From NCBI GenBank assembly GCA_027320105.1, contig DAHVMA010000076.1, positions 1-35,517 of the forward strand: a stretch of DNA of 35,517 bases, written 5' to 3'. Positions 30,352-35,517 of this stretch are shown here, piece after piece. The notes below the pieces were generated by a model. That model worked only from the letters and a program-made list of their open reading frames with translations. It searched no databases and was not told the DNA's origin. The stretch comes from JAKAQB01 sp027320105. Lineage in GTDB: Bacteria > Actinomycetota > Acidimicrobiia > Acidimicrobiales > Palsa-688. Each line of letters starts with the position of its first letter. Within the stretch, counting starts at the first letter, position 1. A program made the position numbers and the translations under genes.

Positions 30352-31368
30352 TCAGTTCCGACCACCCGGCAGGTGCTCCCAGCCGGCGAAGGCGTCGATC
30401 ATCGCCCGCACGTCGCCGAGGGGGTAGAGGATCGGGCAGGTGCAGCCATGGTCCATGTAGTCGCCCACGCGGGCGCGCGCCTGGTCGGGCGTGCCCGACG
30501 CCGTGAGCATCCGGACGATCTCGTCGGGCACGAGCCTGGCCGCCTCCGCCACCTGCTCATGGGTGGCCGGCCAGGTGAGAACCTCGCCGACGGCGTCGAG
30601 CAGTGACGAGGGGACGCCGGACGCGGCCATGATGTGCGGTTGCTGACCCAGGTACTGGGTGACCATGAGCCGGGCGGCGTCGAGCGCGGCCTTCTCGTCG
30701 TCGTGCACGGAGCAGACGACAAGCTGGGGCCGGTCCAGGTCGTCGAGGCGTCGCCCCCCACGCTCCACGCCGGCGCTCAGGTGCTCGAGGGCGCGCTCGT
30801 TGTAGTCGGGGGAGACCAGGTAGTTGAGCACCACCCCGTCGGCGATCTCGCCGGCCAGCTCCATCATTTTCATGCCTGTGGCGCCGATGTAGATGGGGAC
30901 CGTCTTGGGGCGGCGCTCCTGGTAGACGTAGTCGAGCTCGACGCCGTCGAGGTGGACCCACTCGCCGTGCATGGTGACGGTCTCGTTGGCTAGCAGCGCC
31001 CGCACGGCGGTGACCACCTCGCGCATGACCGTGAGCGGTCGGCTCCGGCGGATGCCGACCTTGGTGGCGAGCGGGTCCCACCAGGCGCCGAGGCCGAGGG
31101 TCACGCGGCCGGGTGCGAGGTCGTCGAGCGTCGAGAACGTGGCCGCGAGGCGGGCCGGGTTTCGGGACCAGATGTCGGAGACGCCTGAGCCGACCTTGAT
31201 CCGCTCCGTGACAGCGGCGTAGGCGGCGAGGGGGACGGTGGCCTCCCGCACGAGGCGGCTCTCCGCCTGCCAGACGGCGTCGAAGCCGCGACGTTCGGCG
31301 TAGGCGGCGAAGTCCATCCCGTCGCGGATCGTGTGGGCGTCCTGCAGGTACAAGGCGACGCGGGTCAC
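30352..31368 (-). CDS. LLM-class (F420/FMN-type) oxidoreductase
   Basis: A 338-aa TIM-barrel luciferase-like protein. It shows the family start (VTRVALYLQDAHTIRDGMDFAAYAERRGFDAVWQAES), RIKVGSGVSDIWSRNPARLAATFSTLDDLAPGR, LGLGAWWDP and the cofactor strand VPIYIGATGMKMMELAGEIADGVVLNYL. This is close to actinobacterial F420-dependent members, but FMN-using monooxygenases look similar. GTG at 31368 overlaps the Mo-hydroxylase stop (GTGA), with AGGAGG 7 bases upstream. The frame extends far upstream to 32424 only as a shadow of the hydroxylase gene. It could oxygenate or reduce the heterocycle handled by the operon. Confidence 0.88.
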   Translation of the reverse strand: MTRVALYLQDAHTIRDGMDFAAYAERRGFDAVWQAESRLVREATVPLAAYAAVTERIKVGSGVSDIWSRNPARLAATFSTLDDLAPGRVTLGLGAWWDPLATKVGIRRSRPLTVMREVVTAVRALLANETVTMHGEWVHLDGVELDYVYQERRPKTVPIYIGATGMKMMELAGEIADGVVLNYLVSPDYNERALEHLSAGVERGGRRLDDLDRPQLVVCSVHDDEKAALDAARLMVTQYLGQQPHIMAASGVPSSLLDAVGEVLTWPATHEQVAEAARLVPDEIVRMLTASGTPDQARARVGDYMDHGCTCPILYPLGDVRAMIDAFAGWEHLPGGRN

Positions 31369-33932
31369 TCGGTGTCCTCCTCTGCGGACCTCCCGGACAT
31401 GGGGAGGCGGCTGCGCCAGCGGCCGTCGGCGGCGTGCAGCGCGGCGGCGACCGCCCCGGCAGTCGGCACGAGGCCGATCTCGCCGACACCCTTGATGCCG
31501 TAGGGCGCGCGGGGCTGGGGCACCTCGACCAGCACCACCTCGATCGGCGGCACGTCCTTGGGGCGGAGGATCCCGAGGGAGCGCAGGGTGCGCTTCAGGG
31601 GAAAGGCCTCCCCGTCGGCGGGGAAGTCCTCGCTCAGGGCGTACCCGAGCCCCATGTGGACCGACCCCTCGACCTGGCCGGCGCACAACATGGGATTGAC
31701 GGCCCTCCCCACGTCGTGGGCGGCAACGACGCGCTCGACGGCGAGTGTGCCGGGGTCGACGACCACGAGCTGGGCGGCGTAGCCGAAGGCGGAGTGGATC
31801 GTCGGGTTCTCCACCTCCCCGATCTGCTGGGTCCACTCGACGCGGTACTCGGCCAGGTAGTCGACACCGACCCGGCAGCCGTCCTCTCGGGCGGCGAGGC
31901 AGGCGTTGCGGACGGCTCCGGCCCCCATGAGGGTGCCGCGGCTGCCGGTCGTCTGGCCGTCGCCGAGCTCGCGGCTGGTGTCGACCACGACGCGCACCCT
32001 CGCCGGGTCGACGCCCAGCTCCTCGACGGCCACCTGGCGCGCCACGGTGTGGACACCCTGGCCCATCTCCGTCCAGCCGTGGCGGACCACGACGGTGCCG
32101 TCCCCCTCGAAGCGCACCACCGCCCGGGCGACCTCGTTGTAGCCGTTGCCGAGCCCTGAGTTCTTGAGCCCCAGGCCGATGCCCACCGCCCTGCCCTCGG
32201 CGCGTGCCGCCTCGTAGCGGCCGGCGAGGGCGTCGAGGCAACGCTCGGCGCCGGCGCAGCCGTCGTCCATCACCTGCCCCGGGCCCCACACGTCGCCGGG
32301 GTGGATCACGTTCCGCTTGCGCATCTCCCAGCCGGTGATCCCCACCCGCTCGGCGAGACGGTCCATCACCCCCTCCATGGCGAACTGCGCCTGGTTGGCC
32401 CCGAAGCCACGGAAGGCGCCGCACACCGGGTTGTTGGTGCGTACGGCGACGGAGCGCACGTCGACGGCAGGCACCCGGTAGGGGCCGGTGGCGTGGCCGG
32501 CGGCCCGCTCGAGCACCTTCATCCCGACGCTCGCGTACGCGCCCGAGTCACCGAGCATGCGGGCCCGCACCGCCGTCAGGTGGCCGTCGCCGTCACAGCC
32601 GGCCCAGTACTCCATGCGGATGGGGTGGCGCTTTGCGTGCATGCGGAAGCTCTCCTCCCGGCTCAGCGTGCACTTCACCGGCCGGCGGAGCAGCCAGGCG
32701 GCCAGGGCGGCGTGCGCCTGGTTGGACAGGTCCTCCTTCCCGCCAAAAGCCCCGCCGTTGGTCACCAGCTCGACGCTCACCTGCTCCCGGTCGAGGCCGA
32801 GGCAGGCGGCGATCTGGTCGCGGTCGTCCCAGATGCCCTGCCCACCGGAGTACACGTGCAGGCCGCCGTCGTCGCGGGGCACCGCCAGGGACGACTCCGG
32901 CTCGAGGAAGGCGTGCTCGACTCTCTGGGTCTCGAAGACCTCGTGCAGCACGTGGGCGCTCGAGGCCAGGGCGGCCTCGACGTCACCACGGGTGTACTCC
33001 GAGACCGACAGCACGTTGGAGTCGGTGCCCCACACGGCGATGTCGTCGGAGTCGACGGCGGTGGCCGGGTCGACGACGGGTGGCAGGCGGCGGTACTCGG
33101 CAGCCACCGCCTCGGCGGCCGCCCTCGCCTGCCGGCGGGTCTCGGCGACCACCACGGCGAGCACGTCGCCGGCGTAGGAGGTGCGGCCCCCCTCGGGGAT
33201 CATCACCGGCCAGTCCTTTTCGATGATCCCGACCCGCAGGTCGCCGGGGATGTCGGCGGCGGTGTAGACGGCCAGCACACCGGCGGCCGCGGAGGCCGCT
33301 GCGGTGTCGATGCGCACCACGTCGGCGCGGGCGTGGTCGGTGAAGCGCAGGGCGGCGTGCGCCATCCCGGGCACCCGGAGGTCGTCGACGTAGCCGCGGT
33401 CGCCGAGGGCGAGGCGCTCGGCCTCGTACTTGGGGCCCGAGGCCCCCACCCCGCCCGCCGACGATCCCCGCTCCGGCTCGGTGCCGCGGGCCACCGCCTC
33501 GATGGCGTCGAGGATCTTCACGTACCCGGTGCAGCGGCAGAGGTGAGCCCCGAGGTGGCGGGCCATGTCCTCCCGGCTGAGCGCCGCCCCCTTCTTGTCC
33601 ACCTGGGCCTTCGCCCGCATGACGATGCCGGGTGTGCAAAAGCCGCACTGCAGCCCCCCGCAGGCCGCGAACGCGCGGGCCCAGCGTTGCCGCTCGTCCT
33701 CGGGGAGGCCCTCGAGGGTCACCACCTCCCGGCCCTCAGCCTTGGCCAGCGGGTACTGGCAGGACACCTGGACCTTGCCGTCGATCAGCACCGTGCAGCA
33801 ACCGCACTGGCCCGACGGCGAGCACCCGTCCTTGGGCGAGGTGACGTCGAGCTCCTCGCGGAGGGCGGCGAGGAGATGGGGATGGTCGTCGCTGACGTGC
33901 ACCTCCCGGCCGTTGACCCTGAGCGTCGTCAC
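31365..33932 (-). CDS. Fused [2Fe-2S]/molybdopterin hydroxylase (xanthine dehydrogenase family)
   Basis: An 855-aa protein. Residues 1-150 are the small subunit: a ferredoxin-like cluster (C37, C43, C46, C58) and a helical cluster domain (C96, C99, C132, C134 in CGFCTPG and CRCTGY). Residues about 170-855 are the molybdenum subunit, with SGGQGIWDDRDQI, NGGAFGGKEDLS, CGAFRGFGANQAQFAME, EMGQGVHT and the base-catalyst Glu of GIKGVGEIGL. There is no FAD domain in the fusion or in the adjacent genes seen, so electrons must pass to another acceptor, as in Mop-type aldehyde oxidoreductases. Its probable role is hydroxylation of an N-heterocycle or an aldehyde. GTG at 33932 overlaps the upstream stop as GTGA. 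Confidence 0.93.
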   Translation of the reverse strand: MTTLRVNGREVHVSDDHPHLLAALREELDVTSPKDGCSPSGQCGCCTVLIDGKVQVSCQYPLAKAEGREVVTLEGLPEDERQRWARAFAACGGLQCGFCTPGIVMRAKAQVDKKGAALSREDMARHLGAHLCRCTGYVKILDAIEAVARGTEPERGSSAGGVGASGPKYEAERLALGDRGYVDDLRVPGMAHAALRFTDHARADVVRIDTAAASAAAGVLAVYTAADIPGDLRVGIIEKDWPVMIPEGGRTSYAGDVLAVVVAETRRQARAAAEAVAAEYRRLPPVVDPATAVDSDDIAVWGTDSNVLSVSEYTRGDVEAALASSAHVLHEVFETQRVEHAFLEPESSLAVPRDDGGLHVYSGGQGIWDDRDQIAACLGLDREQVSVELVTNGGAFGGKEDLSNQAHAALAAWLLRRPVKCTLSREESFRMHAKRHPIRMEYWAGCDGDGHLTAVRARMLGDSGAYASVGMKVLERAAGHATGPYRVPAVDVRSVAVRTNNPVCGAFRGFGANQAQFAMEGVMDRLAERVGITGWEMRKRNVIHPGDVWGPGQVMDDGCAGAERCLDALAGRYEAARAEGRAVGIGLGLKNSGLGNGYNEVARAVVRFEGDGTVVVRHGWTEMGQGVHTVARQVAVEELGVDPARVRVVVDTSRELGDGQTTGSRGTLMGAGAVRNACLAAREDGCRVGVDYLAEYRVEWTQQIGEVENPTIHSAFGYAAQLVVVDPGTLAVERVVAAHDVGRAVNPMLCAGQVEGSVHMGLGYALSEDFPADGEAFPLKRTLRSLGILRPKDVPPIEVVLVEVPQPRAPYGIKGVGEIGLVPTAGAVAAALHAADGRWRSRLPMSGRSAEEDTE

Positions 33933-34870
33933 GGGTTCACCTCCGTCATCAGCCCGTAGACCTCCGGGCGGCGGTAGCGGGCGAAGTCGAACAGCGTCCG
34001 CTTGTAGCGGGCCGTCCAGTCGAGGTCGCACTCGGCTACTACGAGCTCGTCGCCGGTGGTCACCGCCTGGGCGACGACCTGGCCGGAGGGGGCGATGATG
34101 CTGCTCTGGGCGAGCGAGTCGACGCCCTCCTCCATGCCGCCCTTGGCGACGCCGACGACCCAGGTCCCGTTCTGGTAGGCGCCGGCCTGCATCACGAGCT
34201 GGTTGTGGAAGCCGGCGAGGACGTCCTGGCTCGGGTCGGGGACGTAGTGGATCGGCGTGTTGTAGCCGCAGAGGATGAGCTCGACGCCCTGCAGGCCCAT
34301 CACCCGGTACGACTCGGGCCAGCGGCGGTCGTTGCAGATCATCATGCCGACCCGGGCCCCGAAGGCGTCCCACACCCCGAATCCGTCGGGGCCTGCTTCG
34401 AAGTAGTACCGCTCGAGGTGCTGGAACGGGCGCCACGGCTCGTTGGCCTCGTGGCCGGGGATGTGGACCTTGCGGAAGCGGGCGACGACCGAGCCGTCCC
34501 GCTCGACGAGCACGGCCGTGTTGTAGCGGTGGCCGTCGGGTGTCAGCTCGGCGTAGCCGAGGCAGAACCCGACGCCGAGGGCAGCGGCCTCGTCGAACAG
34601 CGCCTTGGTCGCCGGCCCCGGCATCTCGGTCTCGAACCAGTGGTCCGCAGCCTCCAGGGGCTCGACCCACCAGCGGGGGAAGAAGGTGGTGAGGGCGAGC
34701 TCCGGGAAGACCACGAGCTGCGCGCCGCGCCTGGCGGCGTTGCGAAGCAGCCCCAGCAACCGCTCGACGACGTCCTCGCGGGCCTCGTCGCGGGCTATCG
34801 GCCCGAGCTGGGCGGCTGCCACGACCAGGCGCCGGTCTCCGCTCACGCCAGGGCGGCTCACGACGCTCAT
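33929..34870 (-). CDS. N-carbamoyl-D-amino-acid amidohydrolase-like nitrilase
   Basis: A 313-aa nitrilase-superfamily enzyme. The catalytic triad is visible: E57 (VVFPELALTTFFPRW), K134 (FRKVHIPGHE) and C179 (MMICNDRRWPESYRVMG). The exact contexts (ELALTTFFPRW, ETEMPGP, GFxLGYAEL, HIPGHE, PFQHLE, ICNDRRWPE, GYNTP, MQAGxYQNG, GMEEG) follow Agrobacterium D-carbamoylase closely. The expected reaction is therefore hydrolysis of an N-carbamoyl amino acid to the amino acid, CO2 and ammonia. ATG at 34870 overlaps the upstream hydrolase stop as ATGA. The pairing with an L-type carbamoylase suggests hydantoin or ureido-acid use. Confidence 0.93.
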   Translation of the reverse strand: MSVVSRPGVSGDRRLVVAAAQLGPIARDEAREDVVERLLGLLRNAARRGAQLVVFPELALTTFFPRWWVEPLEAADHWFETEMPGPATKALFDEAAALGVGFCLGYAELTPDGHRYNTAVLVERDGSVVARFRKVHIPGHEANEPWRPFQHLERYYFEAGPDGFGVWDAFGARVGMMICNDRRWPESYRVMGLQGVELILCGYNTPIHYVPDPSQDVLAGFHNQLVMQAGAYQNGTWVVGVAKGGMEEGVDSLAQSSIIAPSGQVVAQAVTTGDELVVAECDLDWTARYKRTLFDFARYRRPEVYGLMTEVNP

Positions 34871-35517
34871 GACAGGGCCTCCCCGGCGAGGCGCGCCACG
34901 ACGTGGAGCAAGACGTTGGCCCCCGCCTCGATGTGCTCGGGCGTCGTGAGCTCGGCCGGGTTGTGGCTCACCCCGCCGACGCTCGGGACGAAGATCATGC
35001 CCGCCGGGCAGACCCGGGCGAGCATCTGGGCGTCGTGGCCGGCGCCGGATGGCATGCGCCGCACGCTGTAGCCGAGGGACCTCGCCGTCGACTCCACCGC
35101 CTCGACGACGCGGGGGTCGAACTCGACCGGTTCGAAGCGGGCCAGGTGGCGGTGGCTGACCCGCACGCCCTCGTCCAGGGCGATGCGGTCCAGCTCGGCA
35201 CCGAGCAGCCGCTCGGCTTCCCGCAGGCGCGCCTCGTCGGTGTTGCGGAGGTCGACGGTGAGGGTTGCCCGCCCGGGGACCACGTTGACGAGGTCGGGGG
35301 AGAGGTCGAGCTTGCCCACCGTCGCCACCTGGTCACCTCCCATGCCGGCGGCGAGCTGGCGGGCGTACACGGCGACGCGGGCGGCGGCGAGACCGGCGTC
35401 GTGGCGGTAGGCGAGCGGGGTGGTGCCGGCGTGGTTGGACTGACCGGCGATGGTGACCTCCTGCCAGGAGATGCCCTGCACGCCGGTGACGACCCCGATC
35501 GTCTCGCCGTGGCGTTC
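34867..35517 (-). CDS. M20-type Zn hydrolase (L-carbamoylase/allantoate amidohydrolase-like), 5' end missing
   Basis: The C-terminal 216 residues of a dinuclear-metal amidohydrolase, cut by the right edge. Visible are the dimerisation/substrate motif GQSNHAGTTPLAYRHDAG, VPGRATLTVDLRN, SGAGHDAQ with a metal-ligand His, and MIFVPSVGGVSHNPAE with the last His. These match N-carbamoyl-L-amino-acid hydrolases, beta-ureidopropionases and allantoate amidohydrolases, which cannot be told apart from this part. It is the first gene of the operon seen here. A hydantoinase or allantoinase may lie beyond the edge. Confidence 0.9.
   Translation of the reverse strand, partial: ERHGETIGVVTGVQGISWQEVTIAGQSNHAGTTPLAYRHDAGLAAARVAVYARQLAAGMGGDQVATVGKLDLSPDLVNVVPGRATLTVDLRNTDEARLREAERLLGAELDRIALDEGVRVSHRHLARFEPVEFDPRVVEAVESTARSLGYSVRRMPSGAGHDAQMLARVCPAGMIFVPSVGGVSHNPAELTTPEHIEAGANVLLHVVARLAGEALS

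Noticed and set aside
31369..32424. Upstream extension of the LLM oxidoreductase
   Set aside because: It is a shadow frame of the molybdenum hydroxylase; the family start and ribosome site are at 31368.

Overview
The window is very G+C-rich (roughly 70%) DNA that is almost fully coding, with GTG and TTG starts, 4-nt stop/start overlaps and several probable leaderless genes. Together with an F420-type LLM oxidoreductase, many TetR regulators and PLP/CoA catabolic enzymes, this suggests an actinomycete, perhaps of the Acidimicrobiia. That placement is an inference from composition and gene content. I see no rRNA, tRNA, CRISPR array or intact mobile element.

Layout. (1) 1-4408: a minus-strand operon of a reductase-HAD fusion, a zinc alcohol dehydrogenase and a LarA-like protein (cut by the left edge), divergent from a TetR gene. 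(2) 4409-4767: a repeat-rich, gene-free spacer. (3) 4768-13222: minus-strand genes for a PLP threonine/serine dehydratase carrying an exact 30-bp minisatellite, glutamate synthase GltB and GltD, and two hypothetical proteins, one of them membrane-bound. (4) 13257-27098: a catabolic island with methylmalonate-semialdehyde dehydrogenase, a class-III aminotransferase, two paralogous family-5 solute-binding lipoproteins facing each other, a TetR/MFS efflux pair between them, another TetR, an NDP-forming acyl-CoA synthetase and an acyl-CoA dehydrogenase. (5) 27035-27443: a small zinc-ribbon ORF and a spacer with two kinds of short periodic repeat. (6) 27444-35517: a tightly coupled minus-strand operon encoding an M20 carbamoylase/allantoate-hydrolase-like enzyme (cut by the right edge), a D-carbamoylase-like nitrilase, a fused [2Fe-2S]/molybdenum hydroxylase, an LLM oxidoreductase and two different PLP fold-type-II enzymes.

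How the genes may work together. Five copies of one 14-bp motif (TGAAC-N4-AGTCA in one orientation) lie upstream of the aminotransferase, both binding proteins, the TetR/acyl-CoA-synthetase divergent pair and the acyl-CoA dehydrogenase. This defines a probable local regulon, most simply of the TetR gene at 22882-23541, for uptake and CoA-dependent breakdown of an unknown amino- or acyl-containing substrate. The right-hand operon looks like a route that oxidises a heterocycle, opens or hydrolyses carbamoyl compounds and then acts on the resulting amino acid with PLP enzymes. It resembles in parts list, but not in exact genes, known hydantoin and purine breakdown clusters. Its combination of enzymes is the best candidate for an undescribed pathway. 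The upstream regions of the two binding-protein genes also share a hairpin block with paired base changes, and a third orphan copy of it lies in a gene-free stretch.
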